The translations under genes were made by a program, and so were the position numbers. Below, piece by piece: positions 7,897-16,084 of a stretch of 30,882 bases of DNA. Location of the stretch: assembly GCA_023420935.1 (NCBI GenBank), contig JAEZUR010000045.1, forward strand, positions 1 to 30,882. The letters run 5' to 3'. A model generated the notes under the pieces. The model saw nothing but the letters and a program-made list of their open reading frames with translations. It did not search any database and was not told the DNA's origin. This stretch comes from Bacillota bacterium (GTDB taxonomy: Bacteria; Bacillota; Clostridia; Lachnospirales; Lachnospiraceae). The first letter of the stretch is position 1. Every line of letters starts with the position of its first letter.

Positions 7897-8991
7897 ATGA
7901 ATGTTTTAATTATTAATACGGTTCCATTCAATCATAATGGAATTACGTCGGTGATACTTAATTATTTTCGTAATATGAATTTGTATGATATGAGTATGGA
8001 TTTTCTCTCAATTGGTGAGGTAGAAGATAATTTTCGCAAAGAGATAGAAGAAAAGGGTTGTAATATTTATATCATTCCAAGAAGAAAGAAAAAAATATTT
8101 TCATACTTTTTTAAATTGAAAAGATTACTAAAGTCAAGGCAGTATGATGTTGTACATGTTCACGGAAATAGCGCAATGATGAGTATTGACTTATTGCCGA
8201 TTAAACTATGTAATGTACCAGTTAGAATTGCGCATAGCCATAATACGACCTGCTCTAGTCCATTTTTACATAAAATGCTATATCCACTCTTTCGATGGTG
8301 CTATACCGATGGATTTGCATGTGGTGTGGAAGCGGGAACATGGTTATTTCGTAAGGAAGATTTTAAGGTAATAAAAAATGGTATAAACTTAGATCAATAT
8401 TCTTATAACGAAGAGATAAGAAAAACATATCGACATAAATTAGGGATACACTCTGAGAAGGTTCTCGGACATGTGGGGTTATTTAATTACCAGAAAAACC
8501 ATGAATTTCTCATAGAAATCTTTGAGCAATTATTAGAATTAGACTCTAATTATCATCTGGTTTTGATAGGCGTTGGTGACAACTTTGAACAGGTAAAACG
8601 AGTGGTCAGTGAAAAGAAATTAGATAAAAAAATTACTTTTCTAGGGAAGGTGGATGATGTGTATCACTACCTACAAGCGATAGATCTGTTTTTATTACCT
8701 TCTAGATTTGAGGGTCTTCCCTTGGCATTAGTGGAGGCACAGGCAGCAGGACTACCATGTTTTGTGTCAGATAAAGTATCGAGCGAGGCTAAAATGTCTT
8801 CGGGTATGAAATTTTTACCGATTGACCAAGGTGCAGAGGTATGGGTAAGTGAGATAACTAATTACACCATTCAAAATCGCCTCGTACAAAGTAAAGAAGC
8901 ATCTCTAACTTTGTCAAAATCTGGATATGATATTAAGAGGAATGCATTAGAACTACAAGGGATATATAAACATTGTGTTATTGCTAGATAA
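7897..8991 (+). CDS. Glycosyltransferase family 4 (EpsF-like)
   Basis: A 364-residue GT-B glycosyltransferase. The N terminus reads VLIINTVPFNHNGITSVI, the acceptor-side domain has VVHVHGNSAM, and the C-terminal half has GHVGLFNYQKNHEFLIEIF and the E-x7-E donor motif FEGLPLALVEAQAAG near 270. It resembles EpsF-type transferases that follow Alg13/14-like pairs in exopolysaccharide operons. An AGAGGG ribosome site precedes ATG 7897, 14 bases after the upstream stop. It shares sequence with the GT4 at 2035, including NYQKNH, but that copy differs in the acceptor domain. Function as a cytoplasmic-face transferase is secure; donor and linkage are not. Confidence 0.92.
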   Translation: MNVLIINTVPFNHNGITSVILNYFRNMNLYDMSMDFLSIGEVEDNFRKEIEEKGCNIYIIPRRKKKIFSYFFKLKRLLKSRQYDVVHVHGNSAMMSIDLLPIKLCNVPVRIAHSHNTTCSSPFLHKMLYPLFRWCYTDGFACGVEAGTWLFRKEDFKVIKNGINLDQYSYNEEIRKTYRHKLGIHSEKVLGHVGLFNYQKNHEFLIEIFEQLLELDSNYHLVLIGVGDNFEQVKRVVSEKKLDKKITFLGKVDDVYHYLQAIDLFLLPSRFEGLPLALVEAQAAGLPCFVSDKVSSEAKMSSGMKFLPIDQGAEVWVSEITNYTIQNRLVQSKEASLTLSKSGYDIKRNALELQGIYKHCVIAR

Positions 8992-9047
8992 AAGAGAAGT
9001 AACATAATACTGAAATTCAGGTATGTAATGTAAGGAGAGATCATCCT

Positions 9048-9611
9048 ATGATTAAAAATAAAGCGGATTTAATGGAATATCTAGAAGAAGATAGAAAAGC
9101 ATTAGGTAAATTGAAGCAGAGACCCAGTTTATTAGGGGATGAGATATGGAAGTACCAAATCCTACTTCGAAAGTGTGAGTATTTTCATAACACCAAATGC
9201 CAAGGAGTTAAGCGAATTTTAAAATACTACCATCGTTTTCGATTTCATAATCTTGCGGTAAAACTGAATTATTCCATTCCTTTGAATACATTTAATAAGG
9301 GGCTAAGTATTGCCCATTATGGTTGTATTGCAGTAAATGGAGGAGCTCAGATAGGGAAGTATTGTAGAATTCATGAAGGTGTAACAATCGGAGCGACTGG
9401 TGGAAGTAAAAAAGCAGCGACCATTGGTGATCATGTTTTCATTGGAACTGGAGCCAAAATTATAGGAGATATTCAATTGGAAGATAATATTGTTGTGGGT
9501 GCCAATGCAGTAGTAACTAAAAGCTTTTTGGAAAAGGGAATTACTATTGCAGGAATACCGGCAAGGAAAATAAGTAATCATGACTCGAAATCCTTTCTAC
9601 AATATGGATAA
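9048..9611 (+). CDS. Hexapeptide-repeat O-acetyltransferase (serine acetyltransferase-like)
   Basis: The 187-residue product has a helical N-terminal region (~1-80) and a left-handed parallel beta-helix of hexapeptide repeats (~85-175: GLSIAHYGCIAVNGGAQIGKYC, GVTIGATGG, IGDHVFIGTGAKIIGDI, NIVVGANAVVTKSF, IAGIPARKI). The A-H-Y-G block with the catalytic-type histidine, and the overall order, match the CysE/serine acetyltransferase family, but the N-terminal region is shorter than in true CysE. Its place between a GT4 and a membrane acyltransferase suggests transfer of acetyl from acetyl-CoA to a sugar of the repeat unit. A GGAGAG site lies upstream of ATG 9048. A true serine acetyltransferase is the alternative. 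Confidence 0.85.
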   Translation: MIKNKADLMEYLEEDRKALGKLKQRPSLLGDEIWKYQILLRKCEYFHNTKCQGVKRILKYYHRFRFHNLAVKLNYSIPLNTFNKGLSIAHYGCIAVNGGAQIGKYCRIHEGVTIGATGGSKKAATIGDHVFIGTGAKIIGDIQLEDNIVVGANAVVTKSFLEKGITIAGIPARKISNHDSKSFLQYG

Positions 9612-9638
9612 GAGACTGGGCGTTAGATGGGAGTAAAT

Positions 9639-10673
9639 ATGGAAGAGAGAGTAAAGTGGTTGGATACGGCAAAGGGTGTTGGCATCATCTTAGTTATTTT
9701 AGGACATGCCGTCACTACGGCAATACGAGAAGATTCAAAAGCTGCTATGCTGCTATATAATTTTATCTATTTTTTTCATATGCCATTCTTGTTATACTTA
9801 TCTGGCTATGGATATCGGTTGAGTAAGGAGAGGTATTTGAAGTTAGAATTTAAGGATTTTGTGAAAAAGAGAGCAAAGGCGTTACTTATACCGTATGTTA
9901 CCTATTCCCTGTTGGTTTATCTGTTTTTTACCTTATGCAATTATCTACCATATGTTGGACGAGTGCTTTGGAAGGCAGGTTATGGAGTAATTCCAGTAAC
10001 AAAATGGTTACACGATTTAGTTCGCGGAGATAATTTTTATTCCATTCATTTGTGGTATATATACGCCTTGTTTTTTATGACTACCCTCTCTTTTCTGTTA
10101 CATAAATTATTTCATAACACGCAGGTCTTTTTAGTGGCAGCCTTGCTGTTGTTGATCCTAACACAATTGTATAATCTTGAATTTTTAGGAGCATTCTGTA
10201 AACTGATGTTTTATTATATATGGTTTGCGCTAGGAGTTAATTTTGATTTAAGAAATGTTTCTAAGCTGCAGGCAATCATTGCATTTATGATTTCACTTGC
10301 TTACATAATAGTTCGATTTATCTATTTAGACCCGAATATTGACTTGAGTTTAAGGTGGGATATTACAATACTGAATATTATTCTAAAAATTGGATTTGTA
10401 ATTGCAGCAGTAAAGATTTCATTTTTATTAACAGGTAAAGTTGAGCACGTATTTCATTTTTTTGGAGAAAACTCGTTTGGAATTTATCTATTTCATCAAC
10501 CATTTTTTGGTTCCTGTCTGGGTACGTTTTTATATGGATTTTTAAATATGCCAATATTATTAGTATTGATTATTGTGGTTACCTTATCCATAATATGCCC
10601 AGTTATAATAATCAGAATAATGCGGTGTAAACATGACATAATTTTTTCAAAGTTGTTATTGGGAATTCGGTAA
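9639..10673 (+). CDS. Acyltransferase-3 family membrane protein (sugar O-acyltransferase), first copy
   Basis: A polytopic protein of about 344 residues with roughly ten membrane segments. It opens RVKWLDTAKGVGIILVILGHA, the acyltransferase-3 signature with the catalytic-type histidine in GHA, and continues with YFFHMPFLLYLSGYGY and FGIYLFHQPFFG near the C terminus. Proteins of this OafA/WecH/fucose O-acetylase kind transfer acetyl or another acyl group to surface sugars. ATG 9639 is preferred because GATGGGAG sits 5 bases upstream; ATG 9627, in frame, would add four residues. The neighbours are a soluble O-acetyltransferase and the polymerase. Acceptor sugar unknown. Confidence 0.9.
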   Translation: MEERVKWLDTAKGVGIILVILGHAVTTAIREDSKAAMLLYNFIYFFHMPFLLYLSGYGYRLSKERYLKLEFKDFVKKRAKALLIPYVTYSLLVYLFFTLCNYLPYVGRVLWKAGYGVIPVTKWLHDLVRGDNFYSIHLWYIYALFFMTTLSFLLHKLFHNTQVFLVAALLLLILTQLYNLEFLGAFCKLMFYYIWFALGVNFDLRNVSKLQAIIAFMISLAYIIVRFIYLDPNIDLSLRWDITILNIILKIGFVIAAVKISFLLTGKVEHVFHFFGENSFGIYLFHQPFFGSCLGTFLYGFLNMPILLVLIIVVTLSIICPVIIIRIMRCKHDIIFSKLLLGIR

Positions 10674-10721
10674 CATAAGAATGTTAGTGTTTTAATTTGT
10701 AAGAGTTAAGAAGGAGGAGAT

Positions 10722-11885
10722 ATGCAAAATAAAGCGTTGCTTTCGCATTCATGGTTTATCATTTTATTAGTTATTCCATTTCTCAAGCCAGAAAGTATTA
10801 GTAGTATGACAGAGCTTAATATTATAGTTGGAATGTGGCAAGTAGCATCCATTTTTGCAATTATACTATTGTATATAAAATGTCAGGATCATATTAGTAA
10901 ATTTTTAATTATTGTTGGATCTTATCAATTATGTCTTTTGCTTTCTACCGTAATTTACACTAATAAGTTGGGGCTTGGTCTTAGGAGAATGTTAACAGCT
11001 TTTTTTCTCTGTGCTCTGATAGAAATTGCGTGCGAAACAGATGCAAAATGTTTTATTCAAAGTATATATAAAGTATTATGGGTTTGGGTGTTCTTAAATT
11101 TCATATCAGTTATATTATTTTCGAGTCATAGTAATGAGATAATAATGTACTTTTTAGGTATTAGAGTTACATTTACCTATGTCATGATTACAGCGATTAC
11201 TGCAGGATTCCTGTGCATTGAATACAAAAAAAATAACTATATTATACCACAATTTATTCTTGTGGGCATGGTACTATTTAGTCTAGTAAAGGTTTGGGTG
11301 GCAACGGGGTTATTATCTATCGTTATATTACTATTTATGTGTGTAATGGTATCTAGCGGTTCTAAATTAAAGAAATTAATTAATTTTAGATGGATCATTA
11401 CTGCAGGAATTGCCTTGAATATAGCAATCGTAATATTTAGAATTCAAAACCTGTTTCAATTTATTATTGTAGACATTTTACAGAAGGATTTGACGTTTAC
11501 TGGAAGAACAGCGTTATGGAATCACGCACTAAAACTGATTAGTAAACGATTTTTAATCGGTTATGGTGTGGCAACCATGAAGATAGAAGTACCGGAAATG
11601 GGAGAGAATTTCTCAATCTACTACGGACATAGTCAGTTGATTCAGATCTTGATAGAAGGTGGCATCATTGGATCCCTATTATTTTTAGGTATGCTGTATA
11701 TCTGTGGTAAAAAAATAATGAAATATCAAAATTCTAACATGGCATTAATTCTAACCAGCGGGTTGTTTGTGAATATTATTATCATGATAACAGAAGTACC
11801 AGCATACTATTCATACTATTTCATATTATTGGCACTAGGCTATAATATGAAGAATTTAGTTCACCATGAGCAATTGAGTACATAA
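10722..11885 (+). CDS. Wzy-like polysaccharide polymerase (O-antigen ligase/polymerase family)
   Basis: A 387-residue integral membrane protein with about ten predicted spans. The stretch TFTGRTALWNHALKLI (near 260), then GYGVATM and YYGHSQLIQILIEGGIIGSLLFL (near 305-325), is the conserved Wzy_C/O-antigen ligase extracytoplasmic loop and following helix. It should join flipped repeat units into polymer on the outer face, with length set by the CpsC-like protein at 1316. AAGGAGGAG lies directly before ATG 10722. It is the only polymerase candidate seen in the window although there are two flippases. Polymerases diverge strongly, so identification relies on topology and this loop. Confidence 0.87.
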   Translation: MQNKALLSHSWFIILLVIPFLKPESISSMTELNIIVGMWQVASIFAIILLYIKCQDHISKFLIIVGSYQLCLLLSTVIYTNKLGLGLRRMLTAFFLCALIEIACETDAKCFIQSIYKVLWVWVFLNFISVILFSSHSNEIIMYFLGIRVTFTYVMITAITAGFLCIEYKKNNYIIPQFILVGMVLFSLVKVWVATGLLSIVILLFMCVMVSSGSKLKKLINFRWIITAGIALNIAIVIFRIQNLFQFIIVDILQKDLTFTGRTALWNHALKLISKRFLIGYGVATMKIEVPEMGENFSIYYGHSQLIQILIEGGIIGSLLFLGMLYICGKKIMKYQNSNMALILTSGLFVNIIIMITEVPAYYSYYFILLALGYNMKNLVHHEQLST

Positions 11886-11906
11886 TTAAAGTTGGGGAGG
11901 TTTATA

Positions 11907-13004
11907 ATGGGAATTGGATTGGAAGTAAAGGAGAAAAAGAGGAATTCTAATTTTGAGTTACTAAGGATAATCTGTATTGTCTTAATCATTGCTCATCATT
12001 ATGCTGCTCATGGTGACTGGGATATGGACAATACATTGAGTTTCAATAAGTTTTTGATTCGATTTCTTCAAAGTGGTGGAAAAGTGGGAGTTAATTGCTT
12101 CATTTTGATAACTGGATATTTTATGGTCAAGTCAAGTGTAACTTGGAAGAAGATTATAAAAATAGGAGTTCAAGTATGGTTTTATTCAGTAGCAATCCTT
12201 GGTATTGTGGTATGTTTTAATCTGACAGAAGTATCATTCATTACAGCAGTTAAGAGCTTTCTACCAATTATATTCGGAAAGTATTGGTTTGCTACAGCAT
12301 ACATTTTGCTGTGTCTCTTGGCTCCCTATATAAATGAATTTATTCACAATCTTACCATATTAAATTATCAAAAATTAATTTTACTATTAACCATACTCCT
12401 GTCTGTCATTCCTACGTTTACAAGTGCAGAATTAATGTTTAGTAATTTCATTTGGTTTGTATACTTATACATGTTAGCGGGATATCAAAGGCTGTATCCA
12501 TTGAAGATTAAAGTTCATAAGTATGTTTATTTAGTAATTGCAATGGTTTCTTATTTATTAATATTTATTGGAATTTCCCTATTCGATATTATGGGAACAA
12601 AACATTACGTATTTTACGAACATGCCACTTATATTAGTAATATTTCAACAATACCAGTATTATTATGTAGTATCTCATTGTTCTATTTTTTTGCGAATTT
12701 AGAGATTGGGAGTATTAAATGGATTAATCTGATATCGAGAACGACCTTTGGAATCTATTTGATACACGATAATGAGTTAATTCGAACAATTCTGTGGCAA
12801 AAAATAGCAAAGAGCTCTTTATATTATGAATCTAACTTTCTTATATTACATGCGTTGGTAACAATTGCAATGGTGTTTATCTTATGCATGATGATTGAAA
12901 GTGTAAGAATAAAAGTAATGGACATGCCATTCAGTAAATTGTTAGAGAAAATAAAGTTAAAAAAGGTTATTATTTTTCGTGCTAGGAGGAAAACAGTACT
13001 ATGA
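11907..13004 (+). CDS. Acyltransferase-3 family membrane protein, second copy
   Basis: A 365-residue polytopic protein. After a charged N terminus (VKEKKRNSNFELLR) it has IICIVLIIAHHYAAHG, an acyltransferase-3 first helix with histidines, then GGKVGVNCFILITGYFM and FGIYLIHDNEL near the C terminus, all typical of OafA/YrhL-type O-acyltransferases. ATG 11907 is chosen because GGGGAGG lies 6-12 bases upstream; an in-frame TTG at 11892 would place that ribosome site inside the gene. It ends in an ATGA overlap with the WbqC-like gene. It is clearly distinct from the copy at 9639, suggesting a second acylation site on the glycan. Confidence 0.88.
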   Translation: MGIGLEVKEKKRNSNFELLRIICIVLIIAHHYAAHGDWDMDNTLSFNKFLIRFLQSGGKVGVNCFILITGYFMVKSSVTWKKIIKIGVQVWFYSVAILGIVVCFNLTEVSFITAVKSFLPIIFGKYWFATAYILLCLLAPYINEFIHNLTILNYQKLILLLTILLSVIPTFTSAELMFSNFIWFVYLYMLAGYQRLYPLKIKVHKYVYLVIAMVSYLLIFIGISLFDIMGTKHYVFYEHATYISNISTIPVLLCSISLFYFFANLEIGSIKWINLISRTTFGIYLIHDNELIRTILWQKIAKSSLYYESNFLILHALVTIAMVFILCMMIESVRIKVMDMPFSKLLEKIKLKKVIIFRARRKTVL

Positions 13005-13720
13005 AGATAGGTATTATGCAGCCATACTTATTTCCGTACCTTGGATACTTTCAGTTACTAAATGAAGTAGATAAATATGTGATATTTGATGAAGCACAAT
13101 ATATAAAACAAGGCTGGATTAATCGAAATCGGTTATTAGGTGATACCAAGGGATTGAATATACCGTATTTTAATTTCTCGATTCAGAAATCTTCCATGAC
13201 GGATTCGATTATAACAAAACAATATTCCTCATTGGAACTGAATAAGAAAACCTTATTAGATCGTATCCAACATGTATATAAAAAGGCTAAGTTTTATGAC
13301 GATACCGTGGGACTGATAAAAGATATATTAGCTTTCGAAGAGTTTAATGTGGCTAAGTTTAATTCATATTCCATTAAAAAGATTGCTGATTATCTGAATA
13401 TTAAAACAGAAATCATAATTTCATCAGAAATCATGGAAAAGAATTATCGTGTGGATGAGTTAAAGTGCCAGGAAATGGTGCTACATGCCTGTAAGTATTT
13501 TAATGCATCCGATTACATCAACGCAATTGGCGGTACAGAATTGTATGATAAGAAAGTTTTTGCTAAATCGGGTATAAACCTCCATTTTTTAAAAACAGAA
13601 GAATTAGAATATAAACAGTTTACAGATCATTTTGTACCTAACTTATCAATTATCGATGTATTAATGTTTAACTCTAGAGAAGATGTACAAAAATTGTTGA
13701 AGAAATTTACGTTAGTATAG
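13001..13720 (+). CDS. WbqC-family protein
   Basis: The 239-residue soluble protein matches the WbqC-like family (PF08889) over its whole length. The N-terminal block KIGIMQPYLFPYLGYFQLL followed by DKYVIFDEAQYIKQGWINRN is the family hallmark, and the C-terminal region ends NLSIIDVLMFN as usual. Family members lie in O-antigen and capsule loci, often with aminotransferases, and their activity was not established to my knowledge; N-acylation or amino-sugar modification has been suggested by context. Here it is the last gene of the first unit, translationally coupled (ATGA) to an acyltransferase. A DegT aminotransferase lies 7 kb downstream in the second unit. Confidence 0.88.
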   Translation: MKIGIMQPYLFPYLGYFQLLNEVDKYVIFDEAQYIKQGWINRNRLLGDTKGLNIPYFNFSIQKSSMTDSIITKQYSSLELNKKTLLDRIQHVYKKAKFYDDTVGLIKDILAFEEFNVAKFNSYSIKKIADYLNIKTEIIISSEIMEKNYRVDELKCQEMVLHACKYFNASDYINAIGGTELYDKKVFAKSGINLHFLKTEELEYKQFTDHFVPNLSIIDVLMFNSREDVQKLLKKFTLV

Positions 13721-13722
13721 AA

Positions 13723-13750
13723 TCCACCAGGTAAAGGTGGAATTTATTCT
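13723..13750 (+). terminator. Weak intrinsic terminator after the first polysaccharide unit
   Basis: A perfect 6-bp stem TCCACC (13723-13728) / GGTGGA (13736-13741) with a 7-base loop is followed by ATTTATTCT. It begins two bases after the WbqC-family stop codon. The U-run is short and broken by an A, so some read-through into the second unit is likely. Confidence 0.6.
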
Positions 13751-13754
13751 ATCC

Positions 13755-13795
13755 ATAATTGTAAATTTTATGATATAATAGTAAATAATTGTAAA
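13755..13795 (+). repeat. Short direct repeats ATAATTGTAAA flanking the extended -10 element
   Basis: ATAATTGTAAA occurs perfectly at 13755-13765 and 13785-13795, with a one-mismatch copy (ATAATAGTAAA) at 13775-13785 overlapping the -10 element. Starts are 20 and 10 bases apart, so all copies lie on about the same face of the helix. This would suit an operator, but the region is very AT-rich, so chance remains possible. Confidence 0.45.
13771..13779 (+). promoter_or_regulatory. Extended -10 promoter for the second polysaccharide unit
   Basis: TGATATAAT is a perfect extended -10 element (TG-n-TATAAT) with TATAAT at 13774-13779. No -35 hexamer fits at 16-18 bases; the TTGTAA at 13759-13764 is only 9 bases away and more likely part of a repeat. 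Transcription would start near 13786 and read the TagB-like gene with a ~75-base leader. Confidence 0.55.
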
Positions 13796-13801
13796 AATAT
13801 A

Positions 13802-13831
13802 TTGTGGAATTAAAATGAAATGTGATATAGT
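13802..13831 (+). promoter_or_regulatory. Possible second promoter before the TagB-like gene
   Basis: TGATATAGT (13823-13831) is an extended -10 with a five-of-six TATAGT hexamer, and TTGTGG (13802-13807) lies 18 bases upstream as a weak -35. It is about 52 bases downstream of the first extended -10 element and would give a short leader. Confidence 0.35.
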
Positions 13832-13863
13832 AAATATACGAAATCATGAGAACGAGGAATGAT

Positions 13864-15090
13864 ATGGGAAAACAATCTAATGTTAGTTTAATACGAAAGT
13901 TAAGACAAGTCTATATCTTTTTGAGAAATCCGGTACATAGAGTTGCATGGACTATTTTTCGTGTAGTTCCAATTCAAAGAAATAAAATAGTTTTTGATAA
14001 TTTTAATGGAGTTGGCTATGCAGATAATCCAAAATATATCGCAGAAGAATTTCGAAAGACAGGAGAAGACTATGAATTAATTTGGCTGATATCAAGAAAA
14101 TGTAAAAAGCATATGTGTGATAACTTACCAGATGGTATTAAGGCAGTACAAATTCATACGCTTTCTATGATATATCATATGGTAACAGCGAAAGTATGGA
14201 TTAATAATGTACGCCTTTCTTTTTTTGCTAAGAAACGAGAAGGACAATACTATATTCAAACATGGCATGGAAGCTATGGAGGCAAGAAAAGTGAGAAAGA
14301 TGTGGAAGATCGGCTAGAATTAGCCTATGTTAAATTAGCTAAAATGGATTCTAAACTTGCAGATATTTTTCTTTCAAACTCACATTTAATGACGGAGCAT
14401 TATCATCGAACGTATTGGTATGAAGGTGAAGTGCTTGAGTGTGGATTTCCAAGAAATGATATTTTAGTTAACAATACAGAAACGAAACGGAAAGAGATTT
14501 TAGAAAAATTAAATATTGATCAGGATGAAAAGATTGTATTATACGCACCTACATTTCGAGATGATCATAACTGCGATGTTCTAAATTTAGATATGAACCG
14601 GTTGCGAGATGCTTTGGAGAATAGATTTCCAGCTCCGTGGAAGATACTACGTCGTTTGCATCCGAATCTTATTCATCAGGAGAAAGAAAAGATTACGATT
14701 CCTAATGTTTTAGATGTTACGTCCTATCCGGATATGCAAGAGTTATTGCTGATTGCAGATGTTTTAATAACGGATTATTCTTCCTCTTATTTAGACTTTA
14801 TCTTAATGAAGAAACCTGTATTTTTTTATATGCCAGATTACTCCACTTATGTGAAGGATAGGGACTTTCATTTTGATTTGACTAAAATATTTGTTCCATG
14901 TTCTTATTCCAACGAAGAGTTAGTCAATTCCATCATTCAATTCGATAATGAAACATATCAAAAAGAGTTAAATGATTTTAAACAGTGGTATCACTTTGTT
15001 GAGGACGGGACTGCAGGAAAGGCAGTAGCATATTGGATCAAACAAAAAATTAGTAACTCACATAGTATAGAGCCTTTAGAGGGCAAATAG
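13864..15090 (+). CDS. CDP-glycerol:glycerophosphotransferase-like protein (TagB/TagF family)
   Basis: A 408-residue protein of the CDP-glycerol glycerophosphotransferase family (PF04464). It has NKIVFDNFNGVGYADNPKYI, the QTWHGSYGGKK block with the catalytic-type histidine, CGFPRNDIL, LYAPTFRDD, and ITDYSSSYLDFILMKKPVFFY, all in family order. These GT-B enzymes move glycerol phosphate, or another alditol phosphate, from a CDP donor to a glycan or teichoic acid at the membrane. The length suits a single-addition TagB-like enzyme rather than a long TagF. ATG 13864 is preferred because GAGG is 6 bases upstream; ATG 13846, in frame, adds six residues. It is the first gene of the second unit. No TagD-type cytidylyltransferase is encoded in the window. 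Confidence 0.88.
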   Translation: MGKQSNVSLIRKLRQVYIFLRNPVHRVAWTIFRVVPIQRNKIVFDNFNGVGYADNPKYIAEEFRKTGEDYELIWLISRKCKKHMCDNLPDGIKAVQIHTLSMIYHMVTAKVWINNVRLSFFAKKREGQYYIQTWHGSYGGKKSEKDVEDRLELAYVKLAKMDSKLADIFLSNSHLMTEHYHRTYWYEGEVLECGFPRNDILVNNTETKRKEILEKLNIDQDEKIVLYAPTFRDDHNCDVLNLDMNRLRDALENRFPAPWKILRRLHPNLIHQEKEKITIPNVLDVTSYPDMQELLLIADVLITDYSSSYLDFILMKKPVFFYMPDYSTYVKDRDFHFDLTKIFVPCSYSNEELVNSIIQFDNETYQKELNDFKQWYHFVEDGTAGKAVAYWIKQKISNSHSIEPLEGK

Positions 15091-15100
15091 GAGAGCTAAT

Positions 15101-16084
15101 ATGAATCATAAAATATCAATCATAGTTCCTGTTTATAATGGGGACAAAACACTATCTAACTGTCTGGACTCCATAATTAACCAGACATATAGCAATATTG
15201 AAGTAATCATTATTAATGATGGATCGAATGATGGTAGTACTGAGATTTGTGAGGAGTATACAAAGCGCGACCCTCGAATCCATGCATATGATCATTCTCA
15301 CTTAGGTATTAGTAGAAGTAGAAATATTGGTGTAAAGAGAGCGTCTGGAGATTATATTCAATTTGTTGATAGTGATGATTGGATGGAACCAAATATGTGT
15401 AGTACTTTAATAGAAAATATATGCACATCAAAGAGTCAGATGGTTGTGTGTAATTATTGCGAGGTTTTTGATGATAAGATTAACCCTTCAAAGGAAAGAG
15501 GTGTAGGTACTTTTTCAGATGAAGAATATATCAAATTATTAATGGAAGATCCTAAAGATTATTACTATGGAGTTCTTTGGAACAAATTATATGTAAGAGA
15601 GATTATTATTAAAAATCGCATTACGTTTCGGGAAGATATGATTCATGGAGAGGACTTTGGTTTTAATTTACAGTATCAAACGTATATAAACCAGGTAGCT
15701 ATAATTCCAAACTATCTATATTATTACAATAAATCTGGAGATGGTTCTCTTGATCGTATGAAAAAGAATTGTTATACCAGAGTAGATAATCGGACAAAGA
15801 TGTTTCTTCAATATCGGAACTTCTTTTTACGGAAAAAGTGGTATGAGAAATACAAAGATGAGGTGGAGTATTACATTTTGGATTTTGTTATTAATGAATA
15901 TCGGCAGATTCTATTACATGAAAAGAAGATGAATATAATCAATAAAATAAAATGTTTAAGATATATTAATGTGGAATGTTTATATAAGTTTGATAGTGGT
16001 GGTATCAAAGCATACCTGTATATTTTTAAAAATATAATAACTAGGTCACTACAATATAAGAAATTAAGTAAGGAGAGAGTTTAA
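15101..16084 (+). CDS. Glycosyltransferase family 2
   Basis: A 327-residue GT-A transferase. Motifs are ISIIVPVYNGDKTLSNCLDSI at the N terminus, INDGSNDGS at 38-46, SRSRNIGVKRASGDYIQFVDSDDW with the metal-binding DSDD at 90-93, and GEDFGF near 185 as the probable catalytic-base region. It should use a nucleotide sugar to extend the lipid-linked unit in the cytoplasm. It follows the TagB-like gene by 10 bases and its stop overlaps the start of the HAD gene by one base (TAATG), so it may act on the product of that pathway. The sugar is unknown. Confidence 0.92.
   Translation: MNHKISIIVPVYNGDKTLSNCLDSIINQTYSNIEVIIINDGSNDGSTEICEEYTKRDPRIHAYDHSHLGISRSRNIGVKRASGDYIQFVDSDDWMEPNMCSTLIENICTSKSQMVVCNYCEVFDDKINPSKERGVGTFSDEEYIKLLMEDPKDYYYGVLWNKLYVREIIIKNRITFREDMIHGEDFGFNLQYQTYINQVAIIPNYLYYYNKSGDGSLDRMKKNCYTRVDNRTKMFLQYRNFFLRKKWYEKYKDEVEYYILDFVINEYRQILLHEKKMNIINKIKCLRYINVECLYKFDSGGIKAYLYIFKNIITRSLQYKKLSKERV

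Noticed and set aside
8186..8371. A 61-codon plus-strand frame inside the GT4 at 7897.
   Set aside because: It is an alternate frame of a well-conserved glycosyltransferase, with no ribosome site or recognisable domain.
9010..9025. Palindrome CTGAAATTCAG in the gap before the hexapeptide acetyltransferase gene.
   Set aside because: A 5-bp stem around a single base cannot form a normal hairpin, and one short AT-rich palindrome is not enough for an operator call.
13759..13779. TTGTAA at 13759 as a -35 hexamer for the TATAAT at 13774.
   Set aside because: The spacer is only 9 bases. The extended -10 element explains promoter activity without it, and TTGTAA belongs to the 11-base repeat.
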